This document shows, piece after piece, positions 1-13,157 of a stretch of DNA of 64,000 nucleotides (within the stretch, counting starts at the first letter, position 1; each line of letters begins with the position of its first letter). This DNA is from Megamerina dolium (Eukaryota; Arthropoda; Insecta; Diptera; Megamerinidae): positions 83,974,833 to 84,038,832 of the forward strand of contig OY978525.1 in assembly GCA_963854835.1 (NCBI GenBank). The letters are read 5' to 3'. The notes under the pieces were generated by a model. That model saw only the letters and a list, made by a program, of their open reading frames with translations. It was not told the origin of the DNA and searched no databases. The translations under genes were made by a program, and so were the position numbers.

Positions 1-450
1 AGTTATTAAGCGGGAGCCCCAGTGAGTGTGTTTGGCGTTGAAATCGCCAGCAACCAAGAATTTGCTACCAAGAGTTGAGAAAAATTCTTTATATTACTGT
101 TCGGTAATACTGTATCTTGGGGGACAGTATATCGCAGATATTACTAGCTTAGAGATGTATTCTTCCAGACATATAGATGTTGCTTGCAAGTAGACGCTAC
201 TGAAATCTTCGAGAACATGATGTTTTATTCTGCTTTTTATCAACATGGCAGTTTCTCCGCGTGCCTTACCATGCGGATGATTTCTGGTGTACAGTTTGTA
301 ATATGGTATTTGGTAGCAATTTTTGTCAGTGAAGTGGGTCTCAGATATCATCATTATGTCGATCTGGCTGGATTCAAGGAATTGAATTAGCTCCAAAGGG
401 TGCTGGCTTAAGCCGTTGGCGTTCCAGTGGCATATCTTGAGACGACTCAT
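1..450 (-). pseudogene. LINE ORF2 start: AP endonuclease domain, partial
   Basis: The frame beginning MSRLKICHWNANGL at 450 is the N terminus of a LINE AP endonuclease, the nuclease that nicks target DNA for target-primed reverse transcription. Conserved blocks visible are WNANGL, the catalytic-Glu block MMISETHF, and GDFNAKH near the left edge. A single in-frame TAA at 92-94 interrupts the domain. The reverse transcriptase would lie left of the window. Confidence 0.72.
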
Positions 451-1876
451 GGTCTGGATAGTAACATCGATTGATTTTTCATCATTTCTTGCATCATTGC
501 AATATGTCTTAGTATGTCCATATTCTTGGCAGTTACTGCACTGAGGAGGTCCAGTTCTCTTATGGGGTTCTTCGATTGTGATTTTGCGATGCAATAAATA
601 TCGAATTTTATATATGGGGTGTACTCCACCTTTTTTTAGGGGTTTTGTTTCAGGCTGAAGCTCAATACGATATATCGGTTGAGGTGTATTGCTCTTGTTG
701 AGAATTTTAAATACTGTCTTGACTTGAAACCCTTCTTTTTGAAGGGCAAGTTTGATTTCGTTAATATTAAACCCTTACTACTTTTTAGCTGATATGTGTA
801 GTACTTCTTTTTTACAGCATCAAATTCCGCAATTACTTTGTGATAATGAGTTTCGCTGTAGATTTGCACTTTCGTTTCCTCAATTTGGCCTTTGCGAATA
901 GGAACAACGTGGAAATTCTTTGGTCCTATAAGACTTGTAATTCTAGAAATCAACTTATCTGAGTTGCGTTCTCTTAAGAAAATGGGTGGGGGTTTGAAAT
1001 TTTTCTTGGAGAGAATATTTTCGTCACTTTCATCACCTGAAAGCAGAGCGTATCTATTTTTCGAACTAATAGGGGCAGTGTTCTACTTTTGAATTTTTGT
1101 TGAATTCATTTGTTTTGAATTTTGGGGACTTCTTTTTCGTTTTACTACAGTAATGAAGCGATCAATTCCAGTTTGAACAGTAACTGGTTCTTTATTAGTC
1201 ATCGCACTAGTTGCTTTTACTACTGGGTCACGCACTTCAGTAGAAAGGCCTTTATTTGTTTGCTTTGATGTTGTAGCTGTTGGTGTTACAGCAGGAGAAG
1301 CGCATTGTACACTCCACGGTATAGAGGGAGATAGTATATCACGAGAGAAGAAATTATTTTTTTTGTCTGTATTTGTTGTTGGGTACTGGGTGCCGTAGCT
1401 CAGTGGTTAGTGTGTTCGCCTTCTGATCTGTAGGTCGTGGTTCAATACCCGGCTGATGCATAACAAATTTAATATCGAAAAGATTTTTCTTTCGAACGGT
1501 ACCCACCTGTCGACAAGCAATTGGCAATTCTTCCGACAGTAACAACTTGCCATGAAAAAGCTTCTAAAAAGAACTCTGTGACAAAGCTCAGAAAAAGTGA
1601 TGTCACAAGTGTTCTGCCGTTCGGAACCGGCTAAAATAAGTAGGTCCATTCTAATACTGTCCAAAATTTAAGACGCACAACAGTAATGGAAGAGAAGCTC
1701 GGCCAGTGAGCCCTTTGGGGCTTTAAGTGCCACATATTTATTTATTTTTTATTTGTTGTTGTTGCAAAATTTGATGTAGTGTTATAGTGAGGAATATGTG
1801 CAGGCAAAAGATTTGCACTGTTACTTTCACTTATGCAGTGTATATCAACTGTTTTTTTTTGATAATGCACTTATCG
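451..1876 (-). pseudogene. LINE ORF1 (Gag-like RNA-binding protein), broken
   Basis: Reading leftward from about 1876 the frame stays open up to the SINE and resumes directly after it at 1369, so the SINE split a formerly continuous ORF. Further on come a stop near 1090, the motifs PPPIFLRER, FHVVPIRKG and YYTYQLKSSKGL (PRE_C2HC-type region, about 800-985), then frameshifts and a CCHC knuckle (CSNCQEYGHTKTYC, about 500-540). The expected second and third knuckles are missing, so the 3' part of ORF1 seems deleted and joins ORF2 in frame. In this family ORF1 coats the LINE RNA. No start codon is visible. Confidence 0.7.
1388..1749 (+). mobile_element. tRNA-derived SINE copy S1, full length
   Basis: The head GGGTGCCGTAGCTCAGTGG resembles a tRNA 5' half with an A box, and GGTTCAATACCC near 1440 fits a B box, so RNA polymerase III transcription is expected. 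An unrelated body of about 290 bp follows, ending in AGTGCCACATA and a T/A-rich tail. The flanks repeat TATTTGTTGTTG exactly (1370-1381 and 1750-1761), a target site duplication. Six extra bases (1382-1387) sit before the head. The host site is LINE ORF1. Other copies: 3001, 27940, 49202, 57952 and 58291. Confidence 0.88.
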
Positions 1877-2139
1877 GGGGGGTTTGCGCGGGTGATTGCA
1901 AATTATGGTTTACACACACATTAACAGGCGATTGCCGTTGCCGGAGAGGAGAGCCCTGAACACTCATATTACAAACAAAATGTTGCAAACTATATTATTA
2001 TTATTATTTTTTTCTTTGATTTTATTGTTCTTTCTACTTATCTGTATAAGCAATAAAAAACCACAGAAATATTATTTAGCGTCTTTTCGCAATATATTTA
2101 ATTTTATAAACCGAAATCAATTACTTTTTCGACTCTCTA

Positions 2140-2537
2140 AGGAGAGATCCAAAACACGTCCACTCTTATTGGTGACTATCATAAAACTCTACGGCGGAAA
2201 TGACATAAAACTCTACACAGAGCTGCTCACTGGGCACTGTAGACTCAACTACCATATGAAGAAAATAGGTGTGGTAGAAAATGTTACCTGTCAACTCTGT
2301 CATGAGGAGCAGGAAACATCGGAACATGTTCTATGCAATTGCCCAGCAGTGGCAAGACGTAGACTTGGTTATCTAGATAACGGAATCTTGACTCCAACCC
2401 ACATAGGTAAAATCAAGCCCACATAAATTATAAGATTTATAAATAGTCTACAATTGTTTTAGTTGCGCAATAGGCCCACAAAAGATCTTTTAGGTCGTAG
2501 TACATTGAATGCCCTGAATAATAATAATAATAAATAA
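2140..2537 (+). pseudogene. 3' end of an RNase H-type LINE (I/LOA-like)
   Basis: The open frame over about 2200-2426 encodes the C-terminal zinc-binding tail of a LINE polyprotein: LLTGHCRLNYH followed by CQLCHEEQETSEHVLCNCP (Cys/His spacing CX2C...HX4C). This tail normally follows RNase H in I/LOA-like elements. Only the 3' end is present, so it is a 5'-truncated insertion. It ends in AATAATAATAATAATAAATAAA at about 2516-2537, resembling the TAA-repeat tail of I-type elements. Related tails occur at 36640 and 59250. Confidence 0.65.
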
Positions 2538-2540
2538 AAA

Positions 2541-2850
2541 AGTAGTGCACTTGGAGCGACTTGCGCCATATCAGGATGAAGCATATAAACTTGTTCGGGA
2601 CAAACAAGGTTAAGAGGTGGGTAGTGTAACGAGTATCGATGGTTATTGTGAATAGCACGAATGATGGTAGCAACGAAACGAATGTTAACAAAAAGGAATA
2701 GGCGATAACTAGAACAAGCCAACGAAAAACAAAGGTAAGAAACTCGAATAAGATAAAGGAAACTTCTGGAGTGTTGCCACATAGTATAAATAAGGCTAGT
2801 TGTTAGCAAATGAAATCAATTCAATTCCGAAACTGATAAAAGCAACATAA
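2541..2850 (+). mobile_element. G1 gypsy fragment: pol end plus start of LTR
   Basis: Bases 2541-2600 encode the last residues of the G1 pol (VVHLERLAPY). A purine-rich tract follows, then an LTR start TGTAACGAGTATCGAT at 2625. The LTR runs through its TATA region (TATAAATAA near 2787) and loses similarity around 2850. It is clearly more diverged than the other G1 LTRs, so it is an older or different subfamily. Confidence 0.72.
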
Positions 2851-3000
2851 CACTATCAAGTAATCGAGGCAACATCACACGATAGCGAGCTAAATTAAAG
2901 AGTGTTGTATGCTTGCGTCGAAACTTAATGTTATATTCAGGCTCTACGCGTCCACTTGCTGTAGGCAAACCACTATGTCAAAAATGGCAACTACCACTTT
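2851..3000. other. No recognisable feature
   Basis: I see no gene or known repeat in this short stretch between the diverged LTR fragment and the partial SINE. Confidence 0.5.
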
Positions 3001-3964
<964 letters not shown>

Positions 3965-3996
3965 TGTAACGAGTATCGATAGTTGGTTACTGATTA
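3965..3996 (+). repeat. G1 LTR fragment, first ~32 bp
   Basis: TGTAACGAGTATCGATAGTT and the next bases equal the start of the G1 LTR, preceded by (TA)n as for other copies. Similarity stops abruptly near 3996, where G2 sequence begins, so this marks a breakpoint between two elements. Confidence 0.7.
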
Positions 3997-4102
3997 TTCG
4001 ACAACTGCTCTGTTCTTATACGAAGTAGGTCAGTTGTTGTCGCTTAGATAGCTGTTCTTGATAACGGGTATTCTCTTCGTCTACGTTTTCAGCCCAATCT
4101 CT

Positions 4103-5432
4103 CTACATTCGGCCATCTGACTCATCATCCGTCTCGGATGATAGCTCGTCGTCGACGTTTGCATATGGCCATAACTTAATAAAATCGCCGCTTGTTGATG
4201 AAATATTTGGTCCTTCGAATATCCCTGCTTTACGGACTTCGAAACGATTATTCCTCTTTACCTTTGTTATTTCATAAGGTCCCATATATTGATTGGCAAG
4301 TTTTCGCCCTGCTACAAATTGTGTGCGTTTTATAGCCACTAAATCACCAATTTTGTAGCCATACTCAGTCTTTCGCCGTTTATCGTATGTTTTCTTATAC
4401 TCATCTTGAGGTTTTTGTATTTGTTCTTTTATATCTCTACGTATTTGCTATCGTTCACAGTCGAATGCTGCAACTAGCCACCGACGTAGCGTACGTACGT
4501 ACCGCCCGTACGTAAGAACATACAAAATTGCATTGATTTTCTCCGCTCCGAGCAACGTCTACGTCACCGTCATACGGTGGTGAGTTTTCGTTAACACGAC
4601 ATTCCCATAAGATAGGTCGTGTCAGCTGACACGTTCTACGTTTTTACGTCGGTGGCTAGTTGCAGCAGAACTCTTCCACTAACTGTTGTTCTAGTAGTGC
4701 AAGTATATTTTGATTACAGAGAGTGTTTCTCATTTTAATGCCAAAAAGCACTTCAAGTGGTGCAAATTTAGTTGATCGATGTACACAATTATTTATAGCC
4801 CGTTGCACGGTTCAAACATGCTTATACCAGCGCTGAGGATTATCTTCCGAAAGTTTTGAAATGATAGACACAATCGTGCGGTTGACTCTTTCTATTTGCC
4901 CGTTACCCCTTGGCACTCCTGTAGTCGTTTGGATATTACCTATTTCTTCTGCTCGACAGTATTCAACGAAAGCTTTAGAAGTGAAAGCAGACCCTTTATC
5001 ACTAATTATACGTTGAGGATTGCCAAAAATTTGTCTCCACGCATCCAATTTTGCCAACACCTCATCTACGCCTGTTGTCTTTGTTGGGTAAAGCCAAACA
5101 AATTTGCTAAATGCATCTATAATAGCGAAGATATATTTATACTGCTTGGTAGTTGCGTCCATTGGGCCCAGATGGTCCATATGAATGGTGCACAAAGATG
5201 CATCTCCATTACATATGACATTTAACAACCCTTCTTGCTTACCCAATTTCTTATTAAATAGAATACATTTAACGCAACTTTGAATAATTTTAGTGATTTT
5301 ACTCACCAAATGCGGAATAAAAAACATTTGTGTGATTTTATGCGCTGTCTTCGTGACACCAAAATGGCCATCTTCGTGTGCTTTCGTAATCACTTCGTGC
5401 TCCATACCTTTTGGTACAACTAACAAATCCAA
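4103..5432 (-). pseudogene. G2 integrase and C-terminal tail, interrupted
   Basis: The open frame 5432-4812 holds a gypsy integrase: HHCC zinc finger (HEDGHFG...CVKC), then catalytic Asp in IHMDHLGP, Asp in IISDKGSAF and Glu in GNGQIERVNR. Integrase joins element cDNA to host DNA. The C-terminal part is split by a stop at 4810 and by the MITE at 4466-4667, and resumes at 4339-4103 with a GPY/F-like motif (MGPYEITKV) and an acidic tail. Removing the MITE and one TTC repeat would restore continuity at that point only. Confidence 0.82.
4466..4667 (+). mobile_element. 202-bp MITE copy M1 in G2 integrase
   Basis: Perfect 22-bp terminal inverted repeats start TGCTGCAACTAGCC and end GGCTAGTTGCAGCA. 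The flanks show a 3-bp duplication, GAA (4463-4465 and 4668-4670). The interior is full of palindromes (CGTACGTACGTACG, GTGTCAGCTGACAC) and has no coding capacity. Copy M3 at 55301-55502 has the same length and differs at only about two positions, so both are recent. Confidence 0.88.
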
Positions 5433-5509
5433 TCCGCCGACCTGTTTAAAAAGTACTCCGCCATTTTATAACCCTCATATTCGTGCTCTTTCAGTATTTC
5501 GCATATAGC

Positions 5510-6898
5510 TTAGATGTGGTCATCTGCACGCTGTGCTTTACTTAATCTAATTTTCAGCTCAGAGTCTGCGGTCCTACGTACCATAAAGTGTCGACTGAGC
5601 GCGTCTACATGTTTCATATTAGCACACTTGCGATGTTTTGTTTTAAACGAAAAGTCCTGCATGTACATTACATACCTGACGACTGATGAAGGCATATCTT
5701 TTTTATTTGTTGTGAGCTGGAATGCAGAACAATCTGTCACCAAAGTAAAGTTGATACCAAGTAAATAGTGCCGCAACTTTTTCATTGCGAGATATGCTGC
5801 TTTTGTCTCCAAATGGTAAATACGTAACTTAGACTCCGCTTCCGTAGGTTTTTTACTCCAATAGTATACAGGGTGAAAATTACCTTCACTCCTTTGTAAA
5901 AGTATTGCACCAAAACCCCATCTCGAAGCGTCAGTGTGTAGCTCTGTTTCTGCATTTCTGCTATAAATGTATAAAACCGGTTCAGAAAGTAATGCATTTT
6001 TCAATTGATTAATTGCGTTGCGTTCATTTTCACTTATTTTAAAAGTCGTTCCTTTTTTAAGCAAGTTTGTCAGCGGAATTGCCATATCAGAGTAATTCTT
6101 TATAAAACGTCTGAAAAAGCCTGTAAGACCGAGGAATGATTGAATGCCTTTTATATTTTTAGGTTCGCCAAAATTTTTTACTGCTTTCGTTTTTTCCGCG
6201 TTTGGCCGAATTTTACCATCTTCAATCACAAGTCCCAGAAATTCAACCGTTGTTTGGAGGAACTTGCATTTTTTCCAGTTCAATCTTAATCCGTACGTTG
6301 CTGCAACAATAGGAACTTTTTTCAACTCACTTAAACCGTCTTTTTCTTCTTTAGAATACACTATAATATCATCCATGTATAGTTGTAGAACTCCTTCATT
6401 TACCAGAGCGCGAAATATGGAGTTAATATAAAGTATGAAATACGCTGGTGAGTTGCAAAATCCGAAAGGAGCAAAATTGAATTCATATATTCCATTCTTA
6501 ACAACAAACGCCGTAAATCGCCGACTTTCTTCCGCTATTGGCACGTGCAGAAAAGCATTTTCGATGTCCAATACGCTGAATATTTTTGAACCTTCTAGGT
6601 GATCAATGATATCCTCCATATGCGGTACCGGAAATCTGTCTTTGAACACAATCTTATTCAATTCACGGTAATCCACGCATATCCGTTTGGTATTACCTTT
6701 TTTGTTCACAACGACTACTCTACTACAATACTCTGAAGTAGAAGGTCTTATAATGCCTTTTTCAAGCCATTCAGCAACTTTTTCCTCAACTATTTTTTCG
6801 TGTGAAGGTGGTAGCCTACTTGGTGATGCATAAATCGGTTCTTCTTTCTCAAGCATAATTTTCATAACAAGCTGCGGCTTTGTTCGGCACATAATCAT
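5510..6898 (-). pseudogene. G2 reverse transcriptase and RNase H
   Basis: The 462-residue open frame covers reverse transcriptase (ICVDYRELNK near residue 75, VLDIENAFLHVP, FGFCNSPAYF, active site YMDD near 175) and RNase H (HTDASRWGFGA near 325, then LETKAAYLA and VTDCSAF). It copies element RNA into DNA. The frame itself is open, but it is separated by stops and frameshifts from protease and integrase, so the polyprotein cannot be made. YMDD instead of YLDD sets it apart from G1. Confidence 0.85.
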
Positions 6899-7322
6899 TC
6901 TTTATGTGCTCGATAACACTTCTAAAATTTGGAGGTGCAACTATTTCAAGGTTTTCTTTTTTGTTATTTATGCAAATATTCACTTGGTACGTTTCCTTTT
7001 CTGCCGTCGACTGAGGTATAAGCGCAGTAAAGCTATAGCCATGCTCATCCCCGCTATATCTGAACTTGCTTATTATGTCAAAGCCCAATATAACATCATG
7101 ATTAATTGCATTGTCTTCTACAATCCACTGCCGACATTTCGCATCTGAAGCGTCCTGCTGGTATCGTCACCGCACCACCCAATCCTACAATGTCCGATGT
7201 GTGACGATCCAATGATTTGCTTTTAAAATTAAGTTTGAATGCTCATTAAGGAGACTTCAGCTCCACTATCGATTAGGCATGAAAATTCTTTACCCTCTAA
7301 AAACACCGATTTTTGCGTATTC
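6899..7322 (-). pseudogene. G2 aspartic protease, frameshifted
   Basis: Minus-strand translation shows the retroviral-type protease motif LIDSGAEVSLL (near 7270) after a VFLEGKEFSC-like strand, and the downstream block DVILGFDIISKF (near 7090). At least one frameshift lies between them. The protease would cut the Gag-Pol precursor. Confidence 0.72.
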
Positions 7323-8218
7323 CTATTCGTGTACTCGTTTTAAGTCCGTACCTGGTTGAAAATTACAGTTTTTAGAAATATGTCCAGTATTATTACATTT
7401 AAAACATTTTGGTGCAGTTGATGTGCATTCGTTTCTCTTATGCTTTGTTGATACGCAGTTAAAACAGTGCTCTTTTCTTTTTTTAGGCATCACTTTGTGT
7501 GGTTTTATATTCTCCACATGTGCTTTATCTAAGTATGCTCTTTCCAGAATTGCGTATTGTTTTCTTAACTCCTTAAACGATTTTACGTTGTAAAGTGTAT
7601 ATTTCAGCTCACCTCTTATAGGCAAACCATCCACAATGTACCGTATAACTGAGAGTTCCTCTATATTTCCTAAAGCCGCTATTTTTCTCATTTGTAGTAT
7701 ATACTTATGAAAGCTTTCAGCTGTTCTCTTCATTCGTTTGCTAAGTTTTTTGTGCAATTCAGCACTGCAATTCTTCTATGAGTTAATTTTTAAACATTTC
7801 GTAATCGCTCACCGTTACTGTTTCCAAAAAAACTTGTGCTGCCTTTACCATTTTGTTGCGGGCATTCACATATTTTTGCTTGGCATTAAGACCATATGCC
7901 TCTGCATTCTTTTCAAAATTTTCTATCTACTGGCACTGTATCGCCATCATAATCTGCTATGATTTTTCCGAAGCTTTCAACTGATATATTCATTGTAACC
8001 TCAACTTTTTCCTCTAGGTAAAATTTAAACGTAAGCAATTTTATAAGCTCGGATAAATCACCACGTGCACCACCATGTGCAGTGCCATTAACCTCACTGC
8101 CGTTACTCGTTCCCCGTTCATCGTATGATCCACCATCAACTATTCTACTTCCGGAAGCTTCAACAGATTCACCACCCAGGAATCTACCTGCACCTTTTAC
8201 CTCATGGACCTTCGGCAT
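7323..8218 (-). pseudogene. G2 Gag with two CCHC knuckles, broken
   Basis: The N-terminal piece (8218-7913) is Gly/Ser rich followed by a short amphipathic block. After a frameshifted gap, 7757-7323 holds a Gag core (MRKIAALGNIEELSVIRYI...) and two zinc knuckles, CFNCVSTKHKRNEC and CFKCNNTGHISKNC, both CX2CX4HX4C. Gag packages element RNA into particles. The two pieces lie in different frames. Confidence 0.75.
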
Positions 8219-8399
8219 TATCGCGTTGTTAAACGATATTTCAGGTGCTTCAGCGAATTAAGTCGTTCTGATTTTCTGACCGTATCTGAAAGTTTTTTTT
8301 TCGGTGAATTTTCTCTTATAAATTGCCACGTGCGATCGCGTAAAATATTTTCTACGATGTTCGCTTCTCATATGTAAAGCTCGATGCTTGAGCCCCCAA

Positions 8400-9562
<1,163 letters not shown>

Positions 9563-9600
9563 CTGCCCTCCTCTTAACCTTGTTCGTCCCGAACAAGTTT

Positions 9601-12600
9601 TTATACTTCCCCTCGATATAGCGCAAGTCGCTCCAAGTGCACTACTTTAAACTTTGCTCTTTTATTCCAGGCACGTTGAATGCGATACACTACGTCATTT
9701 ATCTTTGCTATAATCTCATATGGTCCTTCCCAATGAGTCTGTAGTTTAGGAGACAGGCCTTTCTTTCGTTGTGGATTATGAAGCATTACAAGCTCTTCTT
9801 CATAGAACCCTTTTGAATTCGCTTTCAAGTCATACCTGGCCTTCATCTTATCGCTTATCATCTGCGACCGCTCTCTGATGAACTGATGTACTTCATCCAA
9901 CTGTTCCCGCTTTTCGCTAGTATAATTACCTTCGGTTGATCTCGTTGGTGTTACGACTCCAAATTTTAAATCAGCTCGCAGTCTTAATTCGTTTCCAAAA
10001 ATTGCCATTGCCGGTGTAGTAGCCGTCGTATCATGTTGTGTGCATCGATATGCCATGAGGAACATTGGTATATGTACATCCCAGTCTCTTTGGTATTTAT
10101 CTACGACTTTTCTCAAATATTCCTCCAAGGTACGGTTAAATCGTTCTACCATGCCATCAGATTGTGGATGCAAAGGTGTTGTACGAGTTTTGTATATACC
10201 CAGCATACGGCATATCTCTTGGAGTACAACTGATTCGAAATTTCGACCTTGGTCTGTGTGTAACTCCATCGGTACACCAAAACGAGTAACCCATTGGTTG
10301 ACGAATACATCCGCAACTGTACTAGCTTCCTGATTTGGAATGGGGTATACTTCAGGCCATTTACTGAAGTAATCTATAACCACCAGAACATACTTGTTTC
10401 CTGCGTTGCTTATTGGAAATGGCCCAGCTATGTCCATAGCAATTCGCTCAAATGGAGCACCCACGGTGTATTGGTGCATCTTACCTCGACTTTTCTTAGT
10501 GGGACCTTTGGCCATTGCACATTGCTTACACTTCCGAATCCAATCAGCGACATGGTCATGACATCCAACCCAATAGAATCGTTTCTTTATTTTCTCGACG
10601 GTTTTGGTGATTCCCAAATGCCCTCCACTGGAGGCATTGTGATACTCAGCTATCACTTCATTTATTCTTGCCTTGGGTACCACTAGAAGATCATAAGTGA
10701 TTTTTCCATCTTCACTTTCCCATGGTCGGAATAAACATCCGTCTCGTAAGTGCAGGCTTTGCCACTGCGCCCAGTATGCCTTTGCTATTGGACTCTCATT
10801 AGCCATTTCTTGCCAATCTGGACGTATGCCCTGCTCCTTGTATTCCATAATCTTTACGAGATCTGGCTCGTTCCGCTGATCTTCTTGCACTCGTTCGGTG
10901 GTCCATGTCTCCTCCGGCAATATATTTGTAAGTCGTACGTCTACAATGTGCTCCTTGCTTTCCACTCGGGAACAATGTCTACATTCCATTTTGCAAGGAC
11001 GACGAGATAGAGCATCCGCGTTGCCGTGATGTCCTCCTTTACGATGTTCGATGGTAAAATGATAACTCTGCAGCCTTTCAATCCAGCGCGCCAATTGTCC
11101 TTCTGGGTTTTTAAATTATAATAACCACCTTAGCGCTGCGTGGTCAGTTCGTAGATGAAATGACTGACCGTACAAGTATTTATGGAAATACTTTACACAT
11201 TCCAGTATTGCGAGCAACTCTCTTCGAGTGACACAGTAGTTTCTTTCTGGCTTCGACAGGATTTTACTGTAGTATGCTATTACTTTTTCTTGCCCATCTA
11301 TGATCTGAGAGAGCACACCACCTATTCCATAGCCACTCGCATCTGTGTCCAACACAAACTTTTGACCAGGTACTGGATACGCTAATACTGGTGCTGAACA
11401 GAGTTTTTCTTTCAGTTGTTCGAATGCTTTCTGTTGGTCTTCGCCCCATACAAATGGTTTGTTCTTTCTTGTTAACTCATGCAGACTGCTGGCGATGTTT
11501 GCAAATCCAGGAACAAATCGTCTATAGTAGGTACATAAGCCTAGGAAGCTTCTTAGCTCGTGAAGATTCGATGGAATAGGCCATTCTTGTACTGCTGCTA
11601 CTTTCTCCTCGTCGGTATGTACCCCTTCTGTTGTTGCTTTATGACCAAGATATTTAACTTCTCTCCTGAAGAGTGAACACTTTTTCATATTCAGTTTAAG
11701 CCCTGCTGATTGTATACGCTCAAATACTTCTTTCAGCTTTTCCAGGTGGTCGTTAAAATCTTTTCCCATTACGATAATGTCATCGAGGTACACCAAGCAC
11801 GTTTTCCAGTGTAGTCCTCTGAGTACACGCTCCATCAAACGTTCGAAAGTAGCTGGCGCATTGCATAAGCCAAATGGCATAACTGTAAATTGCCATAGAC
11901 CATCGCCAATACTGAAAGCTGTTTTCTCTTTGTCCTCCTTACCAAGTTCCACTTGCCAGTAGCCACTTTGCAAATCAAGAGTTGAGAACCACTTCGCACC
12001 AGATAGTGTGTCCAGAGTGTCATCGATTCTTGGCAGTGGATAGCTGTCTTTTTTCGTAATCTCATTCAGCTTTCTGTAATCCACACAGAATCGAGTACTT
12101 CCATCCTTCTTCTTTACCAGCACAACTGGTGAACTCCATGGACTCGCTGATGGTTCAATAACACCTTGTTTCTGCATATCGGAAATCAGCTTAATGGCTT
12201 CGTCTCTTTTGGTTGGCCAATCGAACTCGTCGTGGTGTTTGACGAATTGGTGTGTCAATGTGATGCTTCACGATGGTTGTTCGTCCTTCAGTTTTTCCAT
12301 TTGAAGAAAAGATTGAACTGTACTTCTCCAATAGTTGTAAAGCCTTTTCTTTTTGCTGGTTGGTAAGCACACCTGCCCATTCCTCCATCTGTGCTTCTAT
12401 TTCCGCTCTGACAGTTCCTGATCTACCACTTTTTATCGACGAACCCTTTTCGCAGTCTACTACGGCAGTAACTTCCTGGCAATGACCAATCACCATTCCT
12501 TTCTTCACAACTGTAGATGTATTAGTTGGATTTAATATTCGCACCGGTACTATTCCATTTTCTTTAGGTTCTACTAACGTCCTACCAAGTATGATGTTTT

Positions 12601-13109
12601 TATTTGTATTTCTTTATCCGCTTCCACTAACCACAACTTGCTTAAATCACCGCTTCTGATTTTGCTGGAACCTCTTGGCGTTGACATGCCAGTACTCGTT
12701 TGATGGTTCCACTCCGCTTGTAACCGATGTTCAATGGTAATTCGACATTTGCATAGCGTAGTGTCCGTTGATTTAAATCTAACGTAAGCCCATTGTCAAT
12801 CATAAAATCAACACCAATTATTACGTCATCGGTGATGTCGGCCACAATGAATTCATGTTCCCATGTGCAATTTCCAATAGATACTCGTTTCTTTATCTTG
12901 CCCAGAATTTGTGCATCCTCACCCGTTGCTGTACGCAATTTTATTCCCATTAAAGGCTCAAACCTCTTTACCAAATCGCTCTTGATTATCGAATGTGATG
13001 CACCAGTATCCAGGGTTAACATGAATTTCATATTGTCCAATTTTCCATCAATAGTCAAGCTGCTTGGCACACGCTGTAGTTGTGAAATGTGAATGATGGG
13101 GCAACCCAC
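9601..13109 (-). pseudogene. G1 pol of element A, broken
   Basis: Protease (DTGASHS, near 13005), reverse transcriptase (VDYRKLNE, YLDDI), RNase H, integrase (HHCC and DD35E) and a C-terminal GPYEI motif are all present in order. Damage compared with element C: a nonsense codon at 11113-11115 in RNase H, a 12-bp loss and frameshift near 12235, and a deletion plus frameshift near 12600-12640. The 497-residue integrase half (11094-9601) is open. Confidence 0.88.
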
Positions 13110-13114
13110 TGTTG

Positions 13115-13157
13115 GAGTCAGTTCACGCCCCGCTGAACTGACTCGATTTAGTTTAAC
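13115..13157 (-). promoter_or_regulatory. Candidate -1 frameshift signal, element A
   Basis: On the minus strand GTTAAAC (13157-13151) is followed by the gag stop and, six bases on, an 11-bp perfect stem GAGTCAGTTCA / TGAACTGACTC around an 8-base G/C loop. The same arrangement is in elements B and C. Confidence 0.7.

Larger units (their letters stand above)
1..1877 (-). mobile_element. Jockey-clade-like LINE, 3' part beyond window
   Basis: A non-LTR retrotransposon lies on the minus strand with ORF1 at higher coordinates and the start of ORF2 running off the left edge. ORF1 shows a Gag-like region with a PRE_C2HC-type block and one CCHC knuckle; ORF2 opens with an AP endonuclease. That order is typical of the Jockey group. 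The element is split by a SINE (1388-1749) and carries stops and frameshifts, so this copy is dead. The 5' boundary is not clear; the ORF1 frame opens just after a stop near 1877. Confidence 0.75.
3997..8399 (-). mobile_element. Gypsy-type element G2, degenerate, LTRs not found
   Basis: Minus-strand order from right to left is gag (8218-7323), protease (7322-6899), reverse transcriptase/RNase H (6898-5510), integrase (5432-4103), the Ty3/gypsy order. Near the right edge the minus strand reads TGGGGGCTC (8390-8398), which could be the first nine bases of a tRNA-Pro-type primer site, just after a CA-ended AT-rich stretch. No clear LTR is visible on either side: the right side is (TA)n and the left is a G1 LTR fragment. 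It differs strongly from G1 in protein sequence (YMDD rather than YLDD). Confidence 0.8.

Noticed and set aside
1388..1470. Functional tRNA gene at SINE heads
   Set aside because: The acceptor 3' half does not pair with the head and the unit continues into a shared body with tail and target duplication.
10294..10686. 130-residue frame antisense to G1 integrase, conserved in three copies (also 18208 and 22459)
   Set aside because: Conserved only because the sense pol is conserved. It has no domain and no start context; a shadow.
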